64,000 nt of DNA from Phoronis australis (taxonomy: Eukaryota; Phoronida; Phoronidae). Positions 35,343 to 47,590 of the stretch are shown piece by piece; positions within the stretch are counted from its first letter, which is position 1, and each line of letters begins with the position of its first letter. The notes under the pieces are model-generated. The model was given only the letters and a program-made list of their open reading frames with translations, had not been told where the DNA came from and made no database searches. The stretch is from positions 1,478,357 through 1,542,356 of the forward strand of contig NMRA01000012.1 in assembly GCA_002633005.1 (NCBI GenBank). Reading direction: 5' to 3'. The position numbers and the translations under genes were made by a program.

Positions 35343-37639
35343 TTGATGATTTCAACCGTTTTGTGTTCCTTGTACGAACTATTCGTTTACACCTAGAAAA
35401 ACAAATTGTTCATTTATTGCAACGAATCACTGAAAGATAAGAGGAGTTTCCACTTTTAGTCGAGTTATTGAAAAATTAGAAATCTCTGTAAATTGTTCTT
35501 GAATATGCTGTATTAAAGATGTGTAGGTTTACTAATCTAAATATTTTATGACTCAGCGAATTTAGGAAATAACGAGATGTTGAGGTTCAACCTGAAGAGG
35601 CCTTTTTAAGGAATGTTTACATGTAGATATAGATATTACACTTATATACTATTTGTAAAATGTTATAGTTATAGAAATTATTATCATATTATACTCAGGA
35701 GTGAAATTTTGTCAAGGATTTCGGCGATGCATTTGAGAAAATGTCGAGTTATTTACGCGGAGGTGCAACAGAAATATATAACTATTACATAATGCTTGTT
35801 TCGTACACATTCGTTATTTGATTTAAAATTGTTGAACAAGACACACTTTGATAACATTACCTTCTAAAACCACGGGAATCACTGCATCAACACAAGGATT
35901 ATTATTTTAAGTAACATTTAGACACAAAACCCAACTGTCACAGTTTGAGATTAGAGCATGTGTTACTAATGCAGAGGTGTCCATTTTTGCGATTTCGGTT
36001 TGGCATACAGGCGATCGTTCTATAAATCATAATTTGGACTCTAACCCTTTCTAGTGTACTACTGTCCTTCGAAACCCGAGCTGTAAACATGAAGATGTGC
36101 CATGCATCAAACTTTAACATTTAAGAGTCAATTTTTATCTAACTCACCGGCCAATCATTTAGTTTGTTTAATTTATACTTTGCTGTGAAAGGTCATATGT
36201 ATGTAAGTTAACTGAATAGAAGTGAGCACTTTGTCGATCAGTAATTGATTTTTCAAGTACGTGTATGTAATTGTTATGCTAAATGTACCCTACAGGTTCA
36301 AAGTCAGTATTTTTACTTTTTTAAAAATCTTAGGTATAATTGATCAGGGATTGTGCGTGTGATTTTTTATATTTTCAAAATGAAATGTAATGTAGTGGTC
36401 TGGCGTTATTTATCCCTAGTCATAACCTCAGAATCACTATTTGTGAAAATTAAAAATGAAGGTAGGCGCTCCAGAAGGACACGTGGTAAGTTACTGCATG
36501 TTCTTTCGTTAGCAGTCATTATACTAAGTTACCATCGATGAGACTTGACATAGCCCTGCAGTCAACGTTTACGAGCAGACATTTTGGCAGCATTCAAGAT
36601 ATCTAAAATAGCTGAAAGGGGTCTCTAGCAAACAATGCATTGAGTGGTGCATATTCAAAATCCAGACCAACACCTGGACACGGTTATAAGGGGTATCCGA
36701 GGCAGTACCAAATGACGAAAACTCCTAGCCGAAACCAAATTACTTTCGTCGACTCTTCTTGCCACCACTTGTGTTACTTAGCGAAATTTACGCAAAGTCA
36801 ATGTATCCGAGCAACTGAATACATATACCCGCCTATACGTTACCTGAAAGTGCAAAATATACAGCACCTGAATTAGCAGCATGTCTCTACCAACCTTTTG
36901 CATGGAAGAGTATCCTCAGGATGGGATTCGCATTTTTTTTCTACTCAAGGACCGGATCCCGAGTTGTTTATATAATATAGATATGACTCTGACATTGAAA
37001 CAAAGCATCGGGTGGCGAGTCTTGGGGAATAGAACACTTGACAAATCACTAAAATCATATCTTTTACTCGATGAAACTGCATCTTGAAAATTACCATGTG
37101 ACCTTAGGAGGCACTGTACACCTCTCACTGAGTTTTGCCTGATCTTCCACTCTGTCGAAAAGTCCATTCATAAACAAACTGAAAAGTTTTGAGTCATTTC
37201 ACCTTGAAAGCGATACGTACACCCACAGAAACGTTTATGCTGTCCCGTATTTTATCCCTTTCAATTTAACAAAAAAAAGGAAGCGAGGCTGCAAAAGGGA
37301 GATGGTAAAATCTCAAAACCACTACTTCCCTGCCAATTCTTAACACGATCAACATTAGAATCGTAAAGCAAATGTTTACTTGTACACATTTCAGAACATG
37401 AATTGTAAAAATTTGCGTTATGATTCTTTTTTTTAGCAATAAGCGCATTTACAATAACACAAAAAGACAGACCAACACAGACACGCACACACACACTCAT
37501 ACCCCACACCTAATCCTCTTGACTAGTAAGAAAAACAGTTTCAAAATTACACTATCTTTTTGTACAAATTCTGAATTCAAATCCTTACGAGCACTATACT
37601 TTTCACTCATGTAATATTGTTCAATGAAGTTAAAAAATC

Positions 37640-38420
37640 TACTTAGAAGTAATCTTTTTTATCCGACATTTAGGGTATAAATAAACGGTTTACCCAATAA
37701 TAATACAATGTTTTTAAAATTTTCCTTTTTATCAAAAAGACAAAAATAACATTGTTGCAGGAGAGAGAGAGAGAGTGCTAAAACACAGGGGATTTGCTTT
37801 GTTTAAAACTTCGTTATTAACTTTTGCCCAAAATGAATTTACTATTTCACATTCCCAAAATAAGTGTTTCAAAGTCTCTTTCGATTGTCGTCATCCGTGT
37901 CAAAATTCTCGTCAAGAGTCTGAAGTGAAGCCATCTATATCTAGGGTCTCTTGTGTTATATATATGAAAAATTATTTGTACTTACGTTCAATTCTTCGGC
38001 CTATTTTGACTCCGCTTTAAATTGAGACTTCGGAACTATAATTTAATTGTGTATAAATATGCTGACACCCTCTCCCACCACTTTTCAGTTTCATTAAAAC
38101 CTTTGGCATAACAAGACAATACGCATCCAAACTAAAAACTCTATCAATACTACATTTCTGTTGGTACTAGTAAATATCACTGAAATTAAGACCATTACAC
38201 TCCATAAAGTTCGTTTTGTTACCTAAAACACCCACAATAAATCTATAGTTTGAAATATTACCGTTTGGGGAAAACAAGTCCTTTATAAAGGCTTATGCCT
38301 CCATGGCACCAATTCCTGTAGAAAATACTTTTTGCCGCCCCGGCCTGCAGGTTACTGCTAAACGATAAAGGTTGGTTAAGAAAATCTATTTGATTTTTGT
38401 TTTTTTCTTTACGAGTCTGT
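37640..38420 (-). pseudogene. Tx1-like LINE 3' fragment, reversed
   Basis: Read on the minus strand, 37873-37772 gives LKHLFWECEIVNSFWAKVNN, the conserved C-terminal segment that follows the RT domain in Tx1-like LINEs. Upstream on that strand, phrases such as SLYKGLVFPK and KWWERVSAYLY fit the preceding part, interrupted by many stops. It is far more decayed than the LINE at 14130-16005. Confidence 0.6.
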
Positions 38421-38684
38421 GGTCCAATAGTGCTGCCATCCCGATTAGATTTTTACAATTCTGGGCTGTTTGAGTGGTACTGAAATCACAGAAGGTTCCT
38501 TGGTCGCTGAGCACCAATGCAATAATTCTGCAAGCTCCGCCAATGCCGAACTAATGGTTTTTTGTTTTCATTTACAAAAACTCAAATAAGGCAGATTCAT
38601 TGTGCTTACTTGTAACGCGCACCTCAAAACTGTCACCAAACTTAGCCTACCAAAAACATTAATTTATAGGCGGTACAAAATCAC

Positions 38685-38863
38685 GGGTGAGAAACAACAT
38701 GACCACCGGTCCTCTAAATCGGACCGACTCACCCAAAACAGGATCGCCGGGCATCAAATGAGACTACCGCACCATAAAATGGGACTGACGCACCTAAAAA
38801 CATGACCTGTTTTGGGTGAGTCGGTCCGATTTAGAGGACCGGTGGTAATGTTGTTTCTCACCC
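38685..38863. mobile_element. 179-bp palindromic insertion with 58-bp arms
   Basis: The arms 38685-38742 and 38806-38863 match at 57 of 58 bases when one is reversed. Each begins GGGTGAGAAACAACAT at the outer end. The 63-base loop repeats a short phrase (GGACCGACTCACC, GAGACTACCGCACC, GGGACTGACGCACC). The paralogous spacer of copy A (around 7170) lacks it, so it inserted after the duplication. It is non-coding. Confidence 0.85.
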
Positions 38864-41800
38864 TTGAATATCGGCTGCGGCTAATCAAACTGTACATGCC
38901 ACCTCAACAGGGTTAAATTGAACTTTGGTTCGACGTGGAGAAATTTGCACCTTTATTAGAGGAGTATTTATCAGTTGAGAACCCGTTGCATAATTATGAG
39001 GTCATTAAGAAACAGACGAAGCAATGTAATCAGGTTGGCGCGTCTTTCTCTCTGCATGTTTTATCTGGGCGTTGAGTAAACAGGTCTAGAATGGACAGCA
39101 AGGTTCACGAAAAAGGTACGTTTGTATTTTATGACGTTACGAACAAAACATTTGAAGTTTTTGTTGAAATATACGGGAACATTGTTGACAAAGTATGTTT
39201 CAATGTTGGGAATTTGAATAAAAATCTTTTTTTCCTGTTGATTACGTGAATATAAATTTGTTTACCTTTCTGCGTGGGTGCGTCAGTGACTTGGCCAAGT
39301 TTTCGCTAACAAAAACACTCAATTTTAATAAATAATTGTAATCATATTAACCGCTTTGCGTAGTTTTACGCACTCAAGCTTGGTTCAGTGGTTGACAACG
39401 ATAATGTTTATACATTATATTAATTTTAGGTGCTAGGACAATCTTCAATTGCAAGTAATTCATGTTTACTACGAAACGTAATCTGTCATTTGGGAGAGCT
39501 AGTCTCCGTCACGTACCGGTAGTGACAGACCAAATCAGGCAAACGTACACGAAGTCTAGATCCCAGTTAATCATTTTTGATAGTTGAAAATTATGCAAGT
39601 TGACAGATATGCAAAGTTTTTTGTAACAGATATGCAGTGTTTTGTGATTTTTAGATAAATCGATTTTAAGTGTCTCCAAGAAAATATATTTCACTTTAAA
39701 GAAAGTATTGTAGCGCCTGTTAAAATATAGACTTAAAGACATATTTCGCATTATTATGATTGTTTATTGGTGTTAAGAAAGACAAGGTGTGATTTTTGTA
39801 AACGACACTGTCTCAGTTCCAAATCATATAGTCCTCTAGTTTGAAACTGTATACTGCTCGTCGTTTAGGATACCTAGTGGCGGTCTTTACTGTTTTCGAG
39901 TCTGATTGTTGACGTGAGCATCTGTCGTTCAAATCTCTCCAAAGGACCGTTGTTAAAATTGGGATGTGTTCATTCTGAGAAGTGCAAATAGCTGAGGGCG
40001 ATGTTTGAACAGGTCCGACTGCTATGGCGCATTTTCACTGTGGCAATTTTATTTATTGCGTGTGGTTCAATACAAGCGTTATCTGCCCATGTGGGAACCT
40101 CAGTCATACGACCAATGATCACTCTCCTGTTTGAAAGTTACGCGACATGCCGTATCTCTGAAGTTCGCACACGCACAGAAGGTGTTCCAAATGCATTTTG
40201 AAAAGTAGGTCAATCATGCATTACATTTATCTGCATTCGCAAAAGACGAGAGTTCAATCAAGTACAGTACTTGTCTCGCGTTCAGATCAGTTCTATTGGT
40301 ATTAGATTCTGGTGAACATACTTGAAATTTGGTTCTCCATTGGTCAATCAAGGATGAGATCAAGCGGTATTTTTAGCTGAACTAGATGAACGTAAAAAGC
40401 ATGCTTTTGCAACTTTTTGAAATTGGCATAACGTGAGTCATAATCCAGATGATAAGCACGGCCGGGTTGTGATCATCATGCCCACTGCACACTATGTCAA
40501 CGGCTGTGTTTCTTCATTCTCGTATCTGTCCAAAACGGAACAGTATGACATTAAAATCATTTAATAAGTATTTGTTTAAATAATTACAGAGAATTAGAGA
40601 AATTTTGAAACACGAATACAAATCAAAGCTTAGCTTTACATGATAAAAGTCTGCTCATATCATGCCCTATTTTCGAATATTGAAACAGAATTAAGAATGC
40701 GCCTATGTGATGCATTACTAACGATTACTCTGTAATACCCTGAGGAACATGAGTGATGTAAAACGAAGGTTTTTATTAGTGCAAATTCAGCGATAGGTAC
40801 GATTCGCTGAACAAGCCTTTAATTTTCGGCTACGATCCTCATGAAGTGAAATCCCCGGACCCGCACCCCTAATTTCCACACACGCGCTGAAAACTTTTCC
40901 GTATACAAGGACCAAATTCTTGTCCTGGGGGATGAAATTCATGTTACTGAAACTTTCAGTGACATGAACGTCCTCCCTAGGACTTATGATAATATAAGTC
41001 CTGGCCGGGAATCTGGACCCCGAGTCTGAAGTTTGGTGCTCTTGTATGCAGCATTTCCGGCTGGTTTGTGAAATTTAAGGGCGCGGGACTGCCTTTGGGG
41101 ATTTATACCGTGGGCTTGGTGTATGCTGGTCCGGGACAGAGGTTCAGGTGGTCCTAAAGAGAATTTAGAGTCACACCCCCTTGGGAATTGTTTTTACCTC
41201 TTTAAATTGTAACTTCGCGAAATAAATACCACCTTATCTCGAATTTACCTATTGGTAATAAGGCAATTAAAATCGGTATCTAATTATGCAAAACACAAGA
41301 TAAGATTTTTGTTTTTCAAATTTATACTTAGTTCAACAATCGTTAACATTACATAACTTTTCTGCTCGAATTCTCAAACATGTTAGAATCGAATTCAAGC
41401 TCAGACTTCAAGTGGATAGAGGAATAATTTAGAATAACTAATATATCTCACTATATAGGTTCTGTTGACCGGTAGGGTTCATGTAAGTAATAACTTTCTA
41501 CTATCACGGCCGAAAATTGAAAGCATACCTTGACAGTTTCGCCGGCTTGATCAACATTAATTCGACAGATGGCGCTTCGTGTTGCTGTGAGGATGAGTAG
41601 TACCATTATCCATCGCTAGGAGTCTATCGTAGGAGTAACACCAAGGAGTGCATACTACACTCCTTGGTAACAAAGTGTGAATTTACACCCAGTCTGTTTG
41701 GACAGAGTTTTCCTCATGGTTATCGCTTCTTTTACTGCACGTTTCTTATTTCTCTGAGAGTCTCTAAATTTGATGTTGTCCGTCTATTACAAGGTCGTTG

Positions 41801-42069
41801 ACTTTCACATGATCGGTGACCCAGACTTAGAAAAACAACTTCAGAGTGTTTACGGCAATATCTAGAGCCGATAAAATCCCCATTTATAGGCAACACGTCA
41901 TGCTTGTGCTCTTGGTACGTATACCAAGAGTGAGGCCCGTTTCTCCAATGTATGTTTCTGAACAGTTAAAACAAGTGTCTTCAATTTCATTGCTGGGGTG
42001 ATCTACCAATTTTTTCCTAGAGAGATGAGGTTTCGTAGCAGGTTGTATTTCTTGAATACGTCGTTTTAA

Positions 42070-42470
42070 AGGTTATGTAGAAGATGTCCAAGTTTGGCTA
42101 AATTCTACATATCACATCCCAGAAATGAATGACCAAGTTGTAATAAAGCTTTCAGATACTATGCTTTCTGCACTGTTCAGTGGAACTGTGTCCAAGTCCA
42201 CTTTTGCGTTAGGAGCTTCTTGAAAATACCCAAAAGCGTCATAAAACGAAAAGTCAATGACGATTTAGAAACAGTGCTAGTGTTCTTCAGATTTCATTGA
42301 TACTGTCATATTGTTATTAACGTACCATTCTTTTTGCTACATTTAAAAATACATGGTCAAGTGACGCAATTAATATCTGGTCGCTAAAGTATCTAAAACC
42401 AAATTCACAAGCTTTCTATTTTCAGAAAATGTGCATTTTTTACATAGTTCATTGTCATTCCAACAGATCA
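42070..42470. mobile_element. AAGGTTATGTAG-type MITE, degraded copy
   Basis: It opens AAGGTTATGTAG and continues GTCCAAGTTTGGCTAAATT. The interior phrase GTCAAGTGACGCAATTAATA matches the family. The right end is lost or overlaps the duplicated block starting at 42416. Confidence 0.55.
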
Positions 42471-43851
42471 ACTCTATGGTCACCGACTCAGATTTCATAC
42501 ATCCTGGTGAGATATGTTCAAAATGTTTATTCGAAATTTTTGGGCCATTATTTTTTAATTTAGAGCATCACGAATATTTTGGCCTAAAGTAGTCAATTTT
42601 TGGTTCAAAAAAGTTCAGTTATTGAAGTAATTGTAAGACATTGAACCTCTCTATCAGCAGACAACCTTTGCATTTTTGAAAGAGTTTCCGTTAACCTTCA
42701 CTTGAATGCCAAAATTGTATTGTGTACACTAAAATGATCCTAACAACTTTGTGCCACAATAAGTGACTTAGAATGTACTTTAGAAATTTTCAGCAATACA
42801 GGCTGAACCAAAATCACATTAAGTATGAAAATGGACATGCATAATTGCTACCATGGCGACTGAGTACCATAAAAGCGTGGAATGCGAAAGCTCGTCAAAA
42901 AGATCTTTTAGACAATTCCTGACGAACGTACCATCTCGCAACGTCTAGTACAGAGTAATTCACTTTCCCCTATGAGGAAATTTCCAGAAAAAAACACAAA
43001 ATTCACGAAAAAATCTATGGTTACCAGAGTATCTAATTTTTTTCCCACTTATGATAATTGCACGCATGTGCCCACATTCTGTTGCTTGAAGTCGCTTGAG
43101 GTCAAAGGTCACGTTTCCCATATAAGGGAAACGTATTACGTCTAAGTCTTGCCATACCAAATAAGGAGATACGCTTAGCCATGTGGGAGAAAACTCGACG
43201 AAGTGGCAAGCAGGTCGTTTTTTGAAATTTGAAACTGAAAGAAAATGCTTTGATATCAACAGAAATTAAAAATCTTTTTACCTGGTAAGGAGGCTNCTAT
43301 TTTCAGAAAATGTGCATTTTTTACGTAGTTCATTGTCATTCCAACAGATCAACTCTATGGTCACCGACTCAGATTTCATACATCCTGGTGAGATATGTTC
43401 AAAATGTTTATTCGAAATTTTTGGGCCATTATTTTTTAATTTAGAGCATCACGAATATTTTGGCCTAAAGTAGTCAATTTTTGGTTCAAAAAAGTTCAGT
43501 TATTGAAGTAATTGTACTTTCCCCTATGAGGAAATTTCCAGAAAAAAACACAAAATTCACGAAAAAATCTATGGTTACCAGAGTATCTAATTTTTTTTCC
43601 CACTTATGATAATTGCACGCATGTGCCCACATTCTGTTGCTTGAAGTCGCTTGAGGTCAAAGGTCACGTTTCCCATATAAGGGAAACGTATTACGTCTAA
43701 GTCTTGCCATACCAAATAAGGAGATGCGCTTAGCCATGTGGGAGAAAACTCGACGAAGTGGCAAGCAGGTCGTTTTTTTGAAATTTGAAACTGAAAGAAA
43801 ATGCTTTGATATCAACAGAAATTAAAAATCTTTTTACCTGGTAAGGAGGCT
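42416..43851. repeat. Near-identical direct duplication across a single N
   Basis: 42416-43295 and 43297-43851 are the same sequence with only a few single-base differences, except that the second lacks the 327 bases 42635-42961. They are joined by one N (43296), and both end in GGTAAGGAGGCT. This is what an assembler leaves when two alleles are placed in tandem. Minus-strand open frames inside show no known domain. Confidence 0.85.
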
Positions 43852-44889
43852 GAATTCTGTTTCAGTGGCAGAGAACCAATTTCAATGTTGGAATTTAGTC
43901 TGTTTATCGCGTTCCAAGCCTCTTTAAACAAAACTGGCAATAAAAGATGTGAAGGTGTGAGGCATAAGGATTCGAGTAAGCTTCCCAAGTCATAATCCCA
44001 ATGTAACCTATTTCTGTAAGTCAAGCAAAATTTTTTCACAGTTTTGATGCTTTGATATATCCTGAGGTAGAAATTAAATAGTTACAAAAAATGAATCAAA
44101 AGCGCAATTTATGCATATAATTTAGAAAAAAATATGTGTCCTATAGTGACAAATAATCAAACAAAACCAGTTTCAACAGTCAACTATTCTTTAGCTGAGT
44201 GCGAGGTCAATTGAATGGGCAATTCACATTGAAATAAAAAGAACAGTCATAATAGTTATGGCACAAACACCAGAAAATTGTACAAAACTACTTTTAGTAG
44301 CAGCGTGTCTACAAAAATATTGCAGTTAAATCTTCACCGATGACAATGCAACCGGTTGAACATGCCTTTCAGGTCAGCAAAAGTCGCCATGTTGTCCAAC
44401 ATGAATTATGATCACTGTAACCACCCACTAAGTTACATATGCGTGATTAAGTTCTGGTGTAAACTCTTGGACTGTACCGAATGGTAGCTAAGGATAAGTG
44501 TCACTTAATTTTACTGTTACAATATAGACAGATTCCATTACGGAAACTGCCGAATTCTGTCTATTTGTTAAAATAATTTTGAGCACATATGCAAAATCTA
44601 TCCATAAACATATCTTTCAATGTCCACAACACCGCAAGCTGGCTTGTAAAAGCACTTGAGTGACCCACTTTTAACAGTACAAAAAGTGCCTCCGGATTTA
44701 TGTCCCCTGTCACGTGATGAATGCTGCGCAATTTCAAGGTGATATATATGTTTATTAAAGAATACACAGAACATACAAGGAAAATAATGACAAACCCAGG
44801 GTTGTAGACAGAACATAGATGAAAGTAGTATACATAGCACTATATACATGTAAGTAGTATATAATATAAGTATTCAAATATTTAGATAT

Positions 44890-45240
44890 GCTATGATGAA
44901 CATGTACAGATATGGAAATCAGAAGCAACAAGATTTATAAGCGATGCATAAAATTTACTAACATTGCTTAAGAGGAATTCATTGAGAAAAAAGGTCGACT
45001 TTAGACTACCATTTAACATTAACGTAAATTTAGTAGAGATATTATTACAGGAATTGAAAGCATTTACAATTAATTGGTTTTCATTGAGTGTACGAAAGAG
45101 TAAGTTTCTCGGGTATTCGAGGGCACATGTGAAGAAAACATGAGGATAAAACTGATGGTCACGACATTTACAGTTTGGAGAGACATTATTAAAATTGTAC
45201 ACAAATTTGTCGGAGTTGAGGAAAAGACCGCATCTCGATC
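44890..45240 (-). pseudogene. C-terminal fragment of a non-LTR retrotransposon
   Basis: The minus-strand frame 45202-44891 contains SPNCKCRDHQFYPHVFFTC, a C-x-C...H-x3-C pattern like the zinc-knuckle tail that follows the RT domain in several LINE groups. It is preceded on the same strand by RSRCGLFLNSDKF. No RT catalytic core is present. The family is not resolved. Confidence 0.45.
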
Positions 45241-47425
45241 GTTACAATGCTATGTCGTTTTTGGGGGGAAGCGACAATTGTGTCTGGACTATTGAGTTGT
45301 CAAAATTATAAAAATAGTTCTGAAATGGTTTTTTATACTCGTAAATGAGTTGCTTCCCTTAACAGAGACTTGAAGACAATTAAAATTGTCCATGCTGCGC
45401 AATTATGAGTATCAATTTTATTGCGAGTCACACCACGGTCACATACACAAAGTTTAAGCTGATTATAGGTGAACCCTAGAGTGATTTAACTGATTTCTTT
45501 TGATTTTCTCGTGGAAAGGCTATTAATATCCATAGCTTTGTAGTTATTTGGCAAAATACACAGACATGTCTGTAAGGTCTTACATATTCTGAAATCCTCC
45601 CACGGGTCTTGTTTCATGTAAGTGACGTCATACTTAAGACAGAAGTTCAGTGTTTCGCTCCCACTTCACAATTGCTAAATGAAGGTTTAGCCAAGTAATC
45701 ATGTGCGCATTGCAGTCTAGAAATTTACAAAAATAAAAATCATGTCAGTAACTAGTAGCGTGTCTATTCTCAGAGATTGTGCATTTGTTCAAATGAGATT
45801 TAATTATTTTTCTGAAATAGCTGTGTGGAGCGTTAGACCAAATCTCTGTCTTAAGTTTAAGTCACTTTTTTTGGAAGAGACCCCTGCGCGCACATACTAA
45901 AACAACAAAAATGGCCACTTGCATCAGTTTCAGCCAAGGTCTCGTGCTTTTTTCAGAAGAGCTGCACAAGGGCACGTAGGCAAGGTTTGAAACACCACGA
46001 TTTGCCAAGCGATGCATGATAAGTTATACAAAAACGATGCACCGGAAAGCGCTCGACAAGTCAGAGAGCTTGCTTAAGCCACTCACTGGCGATGCAATGT
46101 TTAAAATTGAATCGCCATTATGACTTGAGGGACGCATTTATGCTCAGTTTTGTCTGTTCATTTTGAGAATCATAAAATATTGCTTTATCCATCTTAGCTC
46201 CAATTCTTGTCTTTATGCCGCCAGCCGGTCGTTTTTGCGGCCTTAACCCCGTCAGTGCAGCAACCCTGTAGCGGTAGGGCGGACCTCTCCAAGGTACACC
46301 GTAGAGTATGCCGGCGTGTTTTGCTTCTCAGTTTATTTTCAAAACAGTAGAAGCGTGCTTTCAGATGTGGAAACACGAGCATATGTGCCGCCATCTGTAG
46401 GCCTACATAGAACGAAAAAAATATTTGAACCTGTTTAGATCTGATTAATTAACTTGTATAATGAAACTTCCGTTAAAATCATTTATTATATTTTTACCTA
46501 ACGTAAATCAGTTGGCTCGTCATTAGCCGGCATAGCAAACGATTTATTTGTCCGTTCCATGCAGACGACTGCTGAGATAACTAGATTTGTGTTTGGTTAT
46601 TAAACTGTTGACTACTTCCTGCAATATAATCCACATGCTTGTACGACCTCTTTTGTAAACGTGAACACACTAAGATGAATAAAATTAACCGTTTCTCCCC
46701 TTCATTTCATGAGCGTTTACTGGCGCTTAACCTTTTTAGGAAACTAATGTCAAGGTAGTTGCCCGGTCCCTAACTGCATTCAGTTGTTCTGCATTGTGGG
46801 ATAACCAAGCAGTGCCGAATATCGGAAGGGGATAAATGATTGTGTTTAACAAGGGGGAAAAGTTCAAAATCCGATTTTAAATTGTTTTTTCCCGTTCGAT
46901 CCACAAACATTGACAGTAGTCAAGTAACTTGTGTATTGGGTACCCATTCTACTAGCAATTTTTGCGTAGCCCTGAAGGTTTCTTGTCAACCGGATTAGAT
47001 GTGTGGCGGTCAGTCTGGGTAAGATTACGGGTGGCGGAGTCAAAAAGGGGCGTGCGGACCGCCCAGATTTTTACAGGCAGGTGAATTACGTCATGAGCAA
47101 ACTTTATTCGATATAAGTGCACATGATGAAATCTCAAAAACGCTGTAAACTTTTCTAAAGTATCATTTCATTTTCGTTACAAGCAACTTAAGGTTGTTTT
47201 CATAAAAACTAAGGAACTCCTTTTTGATAGGCCCTCATGCAAAAGTGAAACATCTTAAAAACAATTTCTAAAACTGGTTCGGAGAACATCTCATAAAGCA
47301 CAGTGGCTGAAAACTTGATATGAGCCCGATCAGCCTTTTTGAGATATGATGTTCCGAAGTTTGCCAAATTTGGACATTTTTCTGAGATCCTACCTAACCT
47401 CGACTTGTTTTATTTATTGCAGTAG

Positions 47426-47590
47426 GAACTGGAAATTCCTCACTTGATCTAGACGTGCGACAGCGTTCAGTACCGGGTGTTCTCAATCACTCGGTGTCGA
47501 CGGTGGAGTCAGTGACAGAAACCAAGGTTGAGCTGAAGCGAAAAGTTGGATTACTAAGCGGAATTTCGCTCATTGTGGGAACTATGATAG
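47426..47590 (+). CDS. Copy C exon 1
   Basis: The exon follows GCAGTAG and ends before GTATAA. It is 165 bases. It encodes [15 protein letters not shown] and [20 protein letters not shown] stretch of more than 50 bases from DVRQRS onward is identical to copy B. The region before it reads in a different frame from copy B, confirming that coding starts at the splice acceptor. Confidence 0.9.

Larger units (their letters stand above)
35343..47425. other. Spacer between copies B and C
   Basis: No host gene was recognised. It contains blocks paralogous to the spacer after copy A, a reversed LINE fragment (37640-38420), a long palindrome (38685-38863), MITE pieces near 42070 and 45500, a near-identical duplication split by one N (42416-43851) and a LINE tail (44890-45240). 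The unseen first exon and promoter of copy C should lie here or be missing. Confidence 0.65.

Noticed and set aside
42960-43259. 99-codon minus-strand frame
   Set aside because: It lies in the duplicated, probably allelic, tract; the second tract carries small indels that break the frame, and no domain is recognisable.
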